Of a stretch of DNA of 51,721 nucleotides, positions 15,005 to 21,716 are shown in pieces (position 1 is the stretch's first letter; each line of letters starts with the position of its first letter). A model generated the notes under the pieces. The model searched no databases and had not been told where the DNA came from. It saw only the letters and a list, made by a program, of their open reading frames with translations. The stretch covers positions 1-51,721 of the forward strand of contig JAITGC010000100.1 in the NCBI GenBank assembly GCA_031280915.1, in the 5' to 3' direction. Source of the stretch: Desulfovibrio sp. (GTDB lineage Bacteria; Desulfobacterota; Desulfovibrionia; Desulfovibrionales; Desulfovibrionaceae). A program made the translations under genes and the position numbers.

Positions 15005-15877
15005 ATGCCAAAGCACATAAAGGCCACCATTCAAGCGAAAGGGCTGGAAATAGCTCTGCATACCACAGGCCGCGCCGATTACATTAGCCTGACGGACATT
15101 GCCAAATATAAAAGTGATACCCCGGCAGATGTGGTGAAAAACTGGATGCGCTCAAGGGAAACTATTGAATTTCTTGGCTTGTGGGAACAGTTGAACAATC
15201 CGGTTTTTAAAGTGGTCGAATTCGACCACTTTAGAATGGCGTCCGGACGCAATGCCTTTGTGCTGTCCCCGCAGAAATGGATTGAAACCACCGGAGCCGT
15301 TGGCATTCAATCCAAATCCGGCAGATACGGTGGCACCTTTGCCCATGTGGACATTGCGATGGAGTTTGCTTCGTGGATTTCTCCGGAGTTCAAACTGTAC
15401 ATCATAAAGGACTACCAACGCCTCAAAACGGATGAAGGGCACCGGCTGGCCCTGGAGTGGAACGCCAAACGCGAATTGTCCAAGGTGAACTACCGCATTC
15501 ATACTGACGCGATCAAGGATTACCTGTTACCGCAACACCTGACACCCCAACAAATCAATTTCACCTATGCCAGCGAAGCCGATATATTAAATATGGCACT
15601 GTTCGGTATGACCGCAAAACAATGGCGGACACAACACCCTGACGCCACCGGAAATATGCGGGACCATGCCGACATTTATCAGCTAATAGTTCTTGTGAAC
15701 CTTGAAAGCATGAACGCAGAACTTATCAAGCAAGGTATGCCGCAAAGTGGGCGGTTGACCTATCTGAACAATATGGCCATTGAGCAAATGCGCTCTCTCA
15801 TCAATAGCGCGGCGGTTCAGCGTCTTAACGTGGCGATCTCCGGTTCATCTGCACTCCCCGGCACTCAAGAGGACTAG
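15005..15877 (+). CDS. KilA-N domain protein
   Basis: A 290-residue protein. The KilA-N DNA-binding domain occupies about 15-140: YISLTDIAKYKS, NWMRSRETIEFLGLWE, FAHVDIAMEFASWISPEF and KDYQRLK are its hallmarks. The C-terminal half (about 140-290) is a helical domain common to bacterial KilA-N proteins on mobile elements. GAGAGGATTC precedes the ATG. It is monocistronic, with GTCAG boxes around an AT-rich stretch just upstream (14962-14992). Function in bacteria is unclear (regulation or phage/plasmid interference). A perfect 26-bp palindrome lies inside its coding sequence. Confidence 0.85.
   Translation: MPKHIKATIQAKGLEIALHTTGRADYISLTDIAKYKSDTPADVVKNWMRSRETIEFLGLWEQLNNPVFKVVEFDHFRMASGRNAFVLSPQKWIETTGAVGIQSKSGRYGGTFAHVDIAMEFASWISPEFKLYIIKDYQRLKTDEGHRLALEWNAKRELSKVNYRIHTDAIKDYLLPQHLTPQQINFTYASEADILNMALFGMTAKQWRTQHPDATGNMRDHADIYQLIVLVNLESMNAELIKQGMPQSGRLTYLNNMAIEQMRSLINSAAVQRLNVAISGSSALPGTQED
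15208..15233. repeat. perfect 26-bp palindrome inside the KilA-N gene
   Basis: TAAAGTGGTCGAA followed at once by its exact complement gives 26 bp of dyad symmetry with no spacer, encoding KVVEFDHF. A palindrome of this length is not expected by chance in a coding region. Confidence 0.9.
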
Positions 15878-15931
15878 CCTTATTATAATCGCGCTACCTG
15901 TTCTTGATTTCCTCAATACCTTCGGGCATAT

Positions 15932-16112
15932 TGCCGCTAGGTGCTGATAACACCTTTATCCAGAGGCGGAACCGCCGCCGACCCGCGCGGGGTTGCACTT
16001 GCTTCAGCAAGTGTAACCGTCTTCCTGCGTATGCTGTCGGGAGTGCGGTGAATAAAATACCCTTTCGGGGGGAATAAACCCGCCGTCCTCTGGCGGTTAT
16101 CAGCTCCCGGCA
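15932..16112. other. long-range inverted repeats: foldable intergenic element
   Basis: The 280-bp gap 15878-16157 has no gene but contains ordered complementary blocks: TGCCG (15932-15936) with CGGCA (16108-16112), GCTGATAAC (15943-15951) with GTTATCAGC (16096-16104), and CCAGAGG (15960-15966) with CCTCTGG (16087-16093). A local hairpin TTGCACTTGCT/AGCAAGTGTAA lies at the centre. Together they predict a long arm about 181 nt overall. It could be a small structured RNA, a MITE-like insertion or a single-strand recombination site; the sequence does not decide. Confidence 0.6.
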
Positions 16113-16157
16113 TTTGCTTTTTTAGCAACTGTCAATCAGCGACGCCGGAGAGATGAC

Positions 16158-16556
16158 ATGACAAATTCTTATCCTTTTCCTCCCGAAATACCAAATGACG
16201 AAGCAGAAGCGCGGCTGGCCCGCGTCTATCACTCCGTTGGTTGCCGGACTCAAAATGAACTGGCTGACTTTTTTGACATTAGGCAGTCATCAATTTCCGA
16301 TGCGAAAAAAAGGGGCAGCATACCAGCGGAATGGCTTGTACAGTTGGTACTTAAAAAAATGATACACCCTCATTGGATTCTTACGGGAGAGGGGCCGCAT
16401 ATGCTGCAACCGATTGATTTGGCAGGGGCTGCCATACCGCCAGAACCGGTGCAGGCAGAGCCGGTACAGGTTACGAAAATAAAACCACCACAGGACTGCG
16501 CCCTGGAAGAACTAGTAGCAGAGATAGTTCGCCGCGTTTTGAAAACTATGGGGTGA
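16158..16556 (+). CDS. phage CI-type HTH repressor (short form)
   Basis: A 132-residue DNA-binding protein. Residues 18-85 are the bacteriophage CI repressor HTH: VGCRTQNELADFFDIRQSSI then SDAKKRGSIPAEWL and HPHWILTGEGP, the latter being diagnostic of this family. The usual S24 peptidase/oligomerisation part is absent; instead there is a Pro-rich linker (PPEPVQAEPVQV) and a short acidic helix (LEELVAEIVRRVLKTMG). GAGAG stands before the ATG. Without the peptidase domain it would not respond to RecA cleavage, so it may be a constitutive repressor or an antagonist. Confidence 0.8.
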   Translation: MTNSYPFPPEIPNDEAEARLARVYHSVGCRTQNELADFFDIRQSSISDAKKRGSIPAEWLVQLVLKKMIHPHWILTGEGPHMLQPIDLAGAAIPPEPVQAEPVQVTKIKPPQDCALEELVAEIVRRVLKTMG

Positions 16557-16565
16557 GTTTTCATT

Positions 16566-17036
16566 TCATTCAAGGCCCCTCTCAAAATACAACACATTCT
16601 CTCGACAATCAGGTTCGGCGGACGGAATCTCTTTGAATCCCATACGCCGATATAGTTCGTGCGCTGTTTTCATCATAGCCATCGTAGATAACACCATGGT
16701 CCGATACCCCTCGGCATGGGCATCGTCCAGAATCCGTTGCACCAGTAACTCACTGATATTTTGCCCCCGAAACGCCTTACAGACGAACAACCGTTTCATT
16801 TCGCAACGCTGCGCGTCAAAGCGCCGCATGCCAATACACCCGGCAAGCTCATCCCCCACATAGGCCAGATATAGCCTGCCGTCCGGTTGTGCGAAGTCGC
16901 CGGGCAAGTTGCCCCGCTCAGCTTCATAGCTTTTGTAACAGGTTCCAATGACGCCGGGGGTTTGCGTGTACTCGTCAAACAAGGCGCGGATGGCAGGGAA
17001 GTTGTCATAACCCGGCTTTATGCTAATATTTTCCAT
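16566..17036 (-). CDS. GNAT family N-acetyltransferase
   Basis: This 156-residue acetyltransferase has the GNAT motif A region ELAGCIGMRRFDAQRCEMKRLFV and CKAFRGQNISELLVQRILDDA (the acetyl-CoA loop), then LSTMAMMKTAHELYRRMGF (motif B), as in small-molecule or peptide N-acetyltransferases. GGAGGAG precedes ATG 17036. It converges on the CI-like gene with a 9-bp gap. Its promoter region (17037-17272) is shared with the divergent arsenic/thiol cargo. Substrate unknown. Confidence 0.88.
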   Translation of the reverse strand: MENISIKPGYDNFPAIRALFDEYTQTPGVIGTCYKSYEAERGNLPGDFAQPDGRLYLAYVGDELAGCIGMRRFDAQRCEMKRLFVCKAFRGQNISELLVQRILDDAHAEGYRTMVLSTMAMMKTAHELYRRMGFKEIPSAEPDCRENVLYFERGLE

Positions 17037-17077
17037 GGGCTGTCTCCTCCAAAGCTTTCCCTACGTTGATTCCGTTC

Positions 17078-17117
17078 GTGCATGGGGTTTGCACACCCTT
17101 AGTGCATATTTTTGCAC
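17078..17117. promoter_or_regulatory. two tandem GTGCA...TGCAC operators
   Basis: GTGCATGGGGTTTGCAC (17078-17094) and GTGCATATTTTTGCAC (17102-17117) are near-identical inverted repeats 24 bp apart in the divergent promoter region between the acetyltransferase and the cargo operon. They look like a dimeric-repressor operator pair; which regulator binds is unknown. Confidence 0.5.
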
Positions 17118-17205
17118 AGATGTCTCACCATCAGACTGACCAATCCATAAAATCCGTTCCCCCGCCTTTAGAGGCATGTTTGGCCCGGTAATTGCTGTTG
17201 AGTTA

Positions 17206-17219
17206 AAATATCAATATTT
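17206..17219. promoter_or_regulatory. AT-rich inverted repeat before the cargo operon
   Basis: AAATAT-CA-ATATTT is a perfect dyad 53 bp upstream of the first cargo gene. ArsR/SmtB-type repressors often bind AT-rich dyads, and an ArsR is encoded within this operon, so it is a possible operator. The evidence is limited to symmetry and position. Confidence 0.3.
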
Positions 17220-17272
17220 CATGAACTATTGCAACATTTTTACTCACATCAACTTTTCTGAACGGAGGACTC

Positions 17273-17428
17273 ATGGACGGCTTGTTTTTTTTCGGAATAT
17301 TTACCGCTGTCGGCCTAATCGCCAAAAAGAAAGAGACCCCTGCGGTCATGCTTCTTGCCTTGCTCCTGCCGTGCATAGCGGCGTGGTTTGTCTACAATAT
17401 GAAGTTTTCACTCAACATTTCCCTCTAG
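17273..17428 (+). CDS. small two-helix membrane protein
   Basis: A 51-residue protein reading MDGLFFFGIFTAVGLIAKKK then a second hydrophobic segment (about 24-42) and a short tail. GGAGGA stands six bases before the ATG, and the DsbB-like gene begins nine bases after its stop, so translation is well supported despite its size. Topology: two short transmembrane helices joined by a basic KKKE turn on the cytosolic side. It probably assists the DsbB-like protein, but the family is unknown to me. Confidence 0.7.
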   Translation: MDGLFFFGIFTAVGLIAKKKETPAVMLLALLLPCIAAWFVYNMKFSLNISL

Positions 17429-17437
17429 GAGCATCCC

Positions 17438-18004
17438 ATGACGGCAACACAGCACTTCCAGAAAATCTCTCGGTATACTCCTTTGTTCAATGCCTTATGG
17501 GTCACGGTTCTTTTATGCGTTATCGGCGGTTCGCTGTTCATCCAGTTCGTGATCGGTGACTTGCCCTGCCGGTTGTGCATGTGGCAGCGCATGTCAATGA
17601 TGTTGATTGTCGCCGTATTGCTTGTGAATCTGCGCTTCGGGCAAAACATGCGTAATTATGGAATCATTTTGATTATCGCGGTGTTTGGCGCTTCCGTCTC
17701 CATCCGCCAAATTCTTTCCTACATAGCCCCCGGAAGCCCCGGCTACGGCCCCGCTGTGTTCGGCCTTCATACCTACACATGGGCGCTTCTTGTGTTTGTG
17801 TGCTCAATTTTGGCTTCCGCCGTCATGCTGATTTTGAACAGTACCCCGAAGGATGGTGGTACAGAACCGCTGCCCGAACCGGTTGTCAAAGGTCTTATAG
17901 GGGTAACTATGGCCGTGGCCCTCACGCTTTCCGTGGCTACTTTTTTCCAATGTGGCTTGGATGTTTGCCCTGGTGCCAGAGAGTATTTATACGGCAGCCA
18001 CTAA
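17438..18004 (+). CDS. DsbB-like quinone:disulfide oxidoreductase, variant topology
   Basis: A 188-residue membrane protein. The DsbB signature LPCRLCMWQRM places C44 and C47 at the start of helix 2. Helices are near 17-37, 50-66, 74-92, 112-134 and 150-170. In E. coli DsbB the second Cys pair lies in the periplasmic loop between helices 3 and 4; here that loop has none. Instead a fifth helix carries an external tail with C172-x4-C177. It should feed disulfides into an exported partner such as the rhodaneses downstream. AGGAG precedes the ATG. The family is clear; the partner is inferred. Confidence 0.82.
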   Translation: MTATQHFQKISRYTPLFNALWVTVLLCVIGGSLFIQFVIGDLPCRLCMWQRMSMMLIVAVLLVNLRFGQNMRNYGIILIIAVFGASVSIRQILSYIAPGSPGYGPAVFGLHTYTWALLVFVCSILASAVMLILNSTPKDGGTEPLPEPVVKGLIGVTMAVALTLSVATFFQCGLDVCPGAREYLYGSH

Positions 18005-18033
18005 AACGAACCGATTAACAATAGGGAGCACCA

Positions 18034-18498
18034 ATGCGCTACAAAACCCCGATAATAACTGCGGCAATACTCTTGCTGGCCTTTTCCGTTCCGGCCCGCG
18101 CCGGAGCCGAAGGGGCGCTGACCAACTATATAACGTCGTTCAACTATACCTCCCGTAAGGATATGAAAGCTTCCAGCAGCGAGCTTGTCCAATGGCTGCT
18201 CAATGATGAAGCGGTACTTGTGGATATTCGGTTTCCCGAAGAACAAGCGCTTTGGGGATTTGATTTTGCCCGCAAAATCCCCCTGCCGGAATTGCCGAAA
18301 CGGCTGGCGGAACTGCCGAAAGACAAAATTATCGTTACGGCCTGTCCGCACAATGACCGCTCAAATATCGCTATGGTTTACCTGACTACCCAAGGCTACA
18401 GGGCTAAGTATTTGACCGATGGCATGCGGGGACTGGCCGAATTGTTGCGGGGCGATAATGCCAAGCTGTTTTATGAAGCAATGCAGCGTAAAAAATGA
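18034..18498 (+). CDS. exported rhodanese-like protein 1
   Basis: This 154-residue protein has a signal peptide (about 1-23, ending PARA-GA) and one rhodanese domain: VLVDIRFPEEQA, then the active loop TACPHNDRS with C104 and R109 in the CX4R spacing, then GMRGLAELL. Single-domain exported rhodaneses move sulfane sulfur or act on thiols. It follows the DsbB-like gene by 29 bp and precedes another secreted rhodanese, so the three form a periplasmic sulfur/thiol set. Confidence 0.82.
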   Translation: MRYKTPIITAAILLLAFSVPARAGAEGALTNYITSFNYTSRKDMKASSSELVQWLLNDEAVLVDIRFPEEQALWGFDFARKIPLPELPKRLAELPKDKIIVTACPHNDRSNIAMVYLTTQGYRAKYLTDGMRGLAELLRGDNAKLFYEAMQRKK

Positions 18499-18567
18499 AG
18501 TGTGTAAAATTGACTCACTGAATATTCACGATGTGTAGTTTTTACCCAAAGTCAAAATGAGGCTGAA

Positions 18568-18978
18568 ATGAAAATAACCGCCAAAGTCTTTGTCTCTGTT
18601 TTTTTCCTTTTCCTGACCGTCATTGTCTCCGAAGCGTCAGCCGGAGATGTTCAACAAGAATCCACACAAGAGGCTGCAACGATAATTAAACAAAACGCCG
18701 CGAACGCTGATTTTATAATTCTGGATGTGCGGCCCGACGGGGCATACAAACAGGGGCATATCCAAGGGGCCGTCTCAATGCCGGTACGGTCTGCTTCCTT
18801 CTCTGCCGCTGTTGAGAAGCTTGATACCTCAAAGACATATTTAGTGTATTGCGTGCGCGGCGGCATGACGGCCCAAGCGGTTGCGATTATGCAGGGCAAG
18901 GGTTTCAAGTCAATCATTGCCGCCGTGGAGGGAATAGTGGGATGGTCGGAAGCTGGTTATCCGCTGGTGTCCGATTAG
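18568..18978 (+). CDS. exported rhodanese-like protein 2
   Basis: A 136-residue protein with a signal peptide (1-25, ending ASA-GD) and a rhodanese domain: FIILDVRPDGAYKQGHIQGA (CDC25-like box), active loop YCVRGGMTAQA with C95, and VEGIVGWSEAGYP. The loop ends in Met-Thr instead of the Arg-Ser common in sulfurtransferases, which may change the substrate. It is separated from the first rhodanese by 69 bp and from the arsR promoter by 17 bp. Confidence 0.85.
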   Translation: MKITAKVFVSVFFLFLTVIVSEASAGDVQQESTQEAATIIKQNAANADFIILDVRPDGAYKQGHIQGAVSMPVRSASFSAAVEKLDTSKTYLVYCVRGGMTAQAVAIMQGKGFKSIIAAVEGIVGWSEAGYPLVSD

Positions 18979-18995
18979 AAAATGAAGAACACCTA

Positions 18996-19009
18996 TTGAC
19001 ATTGGTCAA
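18996..19009 (+). promoter_or_regulatory. putative arsR promoter/operator
   Basis: TTGACATTGGTCAA contains a perfect -35 hexamer (TTGACA, 18996-19001) and a TTGAC-N4-GTCAA dyad. A start site about 35 bp on would fall near the ATG at 19031, so the arsR message could be leaderless; the -10 is weak (AAATGT). Confidence 0.45.
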
Positions 19010-19030
19010 TTAATGTTGAAATGTCATTTC

Positions 19031-19396
19031 ATGGAAAGCAAAAAGGCCAGCATAATTTTTGAAGCACTGTCGTCGGATGTGCGTCTCGACCTGTTCAGGC
19101 TGCTTGTGAAAAATGCGCCTGACGGCCTTGTGGCTGGCGAAATTGCCAAGGAACTCGACATACCCTCGACAAACCTTTCCTTCCACCTGAAAGCCATTGT
19201 GCAAAGCGGATTGGTTGACGTGGAGCGGGAGGGACGGTTCATGCGGTATAAGGCCAATATTCCGCTGATGCTGGATATTGTCGGGTATCTGACCTCCGAG
19301 TGCTGTTCCAATGACCCGGAGCGATGCCAGAAATTTCGGGATGCCAGCGCGGTAGACCCGGACTTGTTGCCGAAGCGTTGCGCCAGCGAAGGCTAG
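19031..19396 (+). CDS. arsR: ArsR-family metalloregulator
   Basis: A winged-helix repressor of about 121 residues: ALSSDVRLDLFRLLVKNAPD, GLVAGEIAKELDIPSTNLSF and HLKAIVQSGLVD make up the ArsR HTH. The As(III)/metal site is probably the C-terminal cluster SECCSNDPERC, since the classical ELCVCDL site in the DNA-binding helix is absent; this resembles ArsR types with C-terminal cysteines. It should repress the operon until arsenite binds. The start is uncertain: ATG 19031 gives the usual N-terminus but no Shine-Dalgarno; ATG 19013 overlaps the promoter. Confidence 0.88.
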   Translation: MESKKASIIFEALSSDVRLDLFRLLVKNAPDGLVAGEIAKELDIPSTNLSFHLKAIVQSGLVDVEREGRFMRYKANIPLMLDIVGYLTSECCSNDPERCQKFRDASAVDPDLLPKRCASEG

Positions 19397-19459
19397 AACG
19401 CATATTTTTTTACTTCAAAAGGTCAATAATTCAACTACTATTGATGAAAGGTGTTGACA

Positions 19460-19933
19460 GTGAATATTCTTTTTCTTTGTACCGGCAATTCGTGTCGCTC
19501 CATCATTGCCGAGGCGTTGTTCAGGGAGATAGCCCCACGGGGGGTTAACGTACAGAGCGCCGGGAGTTCCCCGGCTGGTGCAGTTAACCCTCACGCCCTG
19601 GCCGTGCTGGAAAAAGCGGGGGTAGCGGCGGGCGGACTGTACAGTAAATCATGGAACGACCTGCAAACCCTGCCGGATGTGGTCATTACCTTGTGCGCCG
19701 ATGCAGCCGGAGAATCATGCCCGGTCTATTTCGGCAAGTTTGTTCGCAGTCATTGGGGCATGCCCGACCCGGCCAAGGTGACGGGCGACGAGGAAACAAT
19801 CAATGCAGCCTTCGCTAATACTCTTGAGGTGCTACGGACACGGGTACAGGCTCTGGCGCGGCTTCCATTCGGAGAACTGGAAAATAACGAGCAGGAATTT
19901 AAAAAAGCGCTGGATGCAATCGCCGCGCTGTAA
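19460..19933 (+). CDS. arsC: arsenate reductase, low-molecular-weight phosphatase type
   Basis: This 157-residue enzyme reduces As(V) to As(III). The P-loop CTGNSCRS gives nucleophile C7 in the CX5R motif. Two further cysteines at about 79 and 87 (TLCADAAGESCPV) match the thioredoxin-coupled ArsC mechanism, where a disulfide cascade is reduced by thioredoxin. DPAKVTG supplies the general-acid Asp. GTG 19460 is preferred: AAGGTG lies six bases upstream, while a GTG at 19451 falls inside it. Reductant may come from the small thioredoxin-like protein at 21122. Confidence 0.93.
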   Translation: MNILFLCTGNSCRSIIAEALFREIAPRGVNVQSAGSSPAGAVNPHALAVLEKAGVAAGGLYSKSWNDLQTLPDVVITLCADAAGESCPVYFGKFVRSHWGMPDPAKVTGDEETINAAFANTLEVLRTRVQALARLPFGELENNEQEFKKALDAIAAL

Positions 19934-19955
19934 CTTGCACTGAAAAGAGGATGCT

Positions 19956-21095
19956 ATGTCAACGACACCCGAAACCCCGAATACCGGCTGCTGCTGTGCC
20001 TCTCCAAACCCGATAGCCCCGACTCCCGATGGTGACGCAAAAGGGTGGAATCTCCGGTATCTTGCCATAATCGTGGTGCTGGCCGCGCTGTGGTGGCTGG
20101 CATACAGCTATATCCTGCCCGCCTCCAACTGGCTGGTCTTCGGCCTGTTCGGAGTTGCCCCGGAGTCGCACCTTGGCGCGTCGCTGGAATTTTTCATCTA
20201 TGACACGGTGAAAATCCTTCTGCTGCTTGTGGCGCTCATTTACGGCATTGCATGGATTCGGGCTTCGCTCAACGTCGAGCGGGTGCGCGATTATCTCGCC
20301 GGAAAGCGGCGCGGCCTTGGCTATTTTTTCGGCGCTACTTTCGGCGCGGTAACGCCGTTCTGTTCCTGCTCAAGCATTCCGCTGTTCCTCGGCTTCACTA
20401 CGGCCCGCATTCCCATCGGCATTACCATGTCCTTCCTTATTACCTCGCCGCTTATCAACGAGATTGCGGTAGTGCTGCTGTGGGGTCTGCTTGGATGGAA
20501 ATTCACGGTGATTTATGTGGTAGTCGGTATGGCGGCGGGCATCATCGGCGGCTTTGTCATGGACGGCCTCAAGGCGGGACGCTGGTTGCAGCCGTTCATC
20601 CTTGAAGCGATGGAGAAAGCCCCGGCGCACCAGTACGTTAACGAAGCGGGAGAAGTTCAGAAGCTTACAGTGCGCCAGCGGCATACGTTTGCCTACAGCG
20701 AAACGGCCTCCATTTTCAAGCGTGTTTGGAAGTGGGTGATTATTGGCGTCGGTATCGGCGCTGCCCTGCATGGATTCGTGCCTGACAACTGGTTTGCGGA
20801 AAACCTCGGCGCTGGCGAATGGTGGTCTGTTCCCGCTTCGGTTCTGGTGGCGATTCCTCTGTACTCCAACGTAACCGGCATTATCCCGATCATGGAGAGC
20901 TTGCTGGTTAAAGGCTTGCCCATCGGTACGACTATGGCCTTCTGTATGAGCGCCGTTGCCGCCAGCATACCGGAAGTGATGATGCTGCGGCAGATTATGA
21001 CCATCAAGCTGCAAGCGGCGTTCATCGGCTATTTGTGGGTGATTTTCACCCTTGTCGGCTGGCTGTTCAATATCGTCGGCCCCTACATAGTGTAA
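19956..21095 (+). CDS. arsP: ArsP-type permease (organoarsenical or metal efflux)
   Basis: A 379-residue polytopic permease of the ArsP/YraQ (DUF318) family with about eight to ten transmembrane helices. The signature TPFCSCSSIPLFLG (about 128-141) provides the conserved cysteines, and TSPLINEIA and SNVTGIIPIMESLL are family motifs. ArsP exports trivalent methylarsenicals, which fits the arsM gene downstream. A cytosolic N-terminal extension carries GCCCAS (11-16), an extra metal-binding-looking patch not part of the core fold. AAGAGG precedes the ATG. Confidence 0.85.
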   Translation: MSTTPETPNTGCCCASPNPIAPTPDGDAKGWNLRYLAIIVVLAALWWLAYSYILPASNWLVFGLFGVAPESHLGASLEFFIYDTVKILLLLVALIYGIAWIRASLNVERVRDYLAGKRRGLGYFFGATFGAVTPFCSCSSIPLFLGFTTARIPIGITMSFLITSPLINEIAVVLLWGLLGWKFTVIYVVVGMAAGIIGGFVMDGLKAGRWLQPFILEAMEKAPAHQYVNEAGEVQKLTVRQRHTFAYSETASIFKRVWKWVIIGVGIGAALHGFVPDNWFAENLGAGEWWSVPASVLVAIPLYSNVTGIIPIMESLLVKGLPIGTTMAFCMSAVAASIPEVMMLRQIMTIKLQAAFIGYLWVIFTLVGWLFNIVGPYIV

Positions 21096-21121
21096 TCAAC
21101 AACCTAAACAGGAGAAGTATC

Positions 21122-21415
21122 ATGGAAATCAAAGTATTCGGCCCCGGCTGCGCCAAGTGCACGGAAACGGAAAATCTGGTCAAGGAAGTCGCCGCCGCCA
21201 AAGGCGGGAACATCACCGTGCAGAAAGTGTCCGACCTCAAGGAAATGATGGCCGCTGGCGTTATGTCCACCCCTGCGGTCGCTGTTGACGGCGTTGTGAA
21301 ATCCACCGGCAAAGTTCCTTCCAAAGAAGAAGTCGCGGCATGGATTGACGGCGCTGCCGGTTCGGCTCCTTCCGCCGCTCCCGCTGGCGGGTGCTGCTGC
21401 GGTGGGAACTGCTGA
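21122..21415 (+). CDS. small thioredoxin-like protein with Cys-rich tail
   Basis: A 97-residue protein of the thioredoxin_3 / redox-active disulfide protein 2 family: GPGCAKCTETENLV carries the C10-x2-C13 active site, and STPAVAVDG is the cis-proline loop. After the domain a Ala/Pro linker leads to a tail GGCCCGGNC with four cysteines. Such proteins often follow arsP-type permeases. It could reduce ArsC or carry As(III) on its tail; both are inferences. GGAGAAG stands before ATG 21122; a longer reading from 21035 overlaps the permease gene. Confidence 0.85.
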   Translation: MEIKVFGPGCAKCTETENLVKEVAAAKGGNITVQKVSDLKEMMAAGVMSTPAVAVDGVVKSTGKVPSKEEVAAWIDGAAGSAPSAAPAGGCCCGGNC

Positions 21416-21431
21416 TTTATCGGAAAGTACC

Positions 21432-21707
21432 ATGCGGCAACAGTCTGAATGCGGAACGCAAAATAATCCTATGGTTTGTTGGTGCGGTGGAGTGACGGAA
21501 GAAGCTGTCATTAAAGCAATTATGGCCGGGAACACAACGCTTGAACAGCTTAGACAGACAACTGGCGTTTGCCCGGATGATAATGACTGCGCCCACAATA
21601 ATCCAAAAGGCCGCTGCTGCGCCCCGGATATTATGGTGTTGGTGAAACGCTACGCTCCCGGCAACACAGATTCGGAATCTTGTTGCTCCTGCTGCAAGCA
21701 GAATTGA
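21432..21707 (+). CDS. BFD-like [2Fe-2S] protein with Cys-rich tail
   Basis: A 91-residue protein with the BFD-type iron-sulfur site: C16-x-C18 (VCWCGGVTEEAV) and C47-x5-C53 (TGVCPDDNDC). Further pairs follow at C62-C63 and in the tail SESCCSCCKQN (four cysteines). BFD-like domains are one-electron carriers or Fe-S/copper scaffolds. Its place between a thioredoxin and ArsM, and the extra vicinal cysteines, suggest it hands electrons or arsenite to its neighbours. No strong Shine-Dalgarno is visible, so translation may be coupled to the upstream gene 16 bp away. Confidence 0.78.
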   Translation: MRQQSECGTQNNPMVCWCGGVTEEAVIKAIMAGNTTLEQLRQTTGVCPDDNDCAHNNPKGRCCAPDIMVLVKRYAPGNTDSESCCSCCKQN

Positions 21708-21716
21708 GAGGCACCT

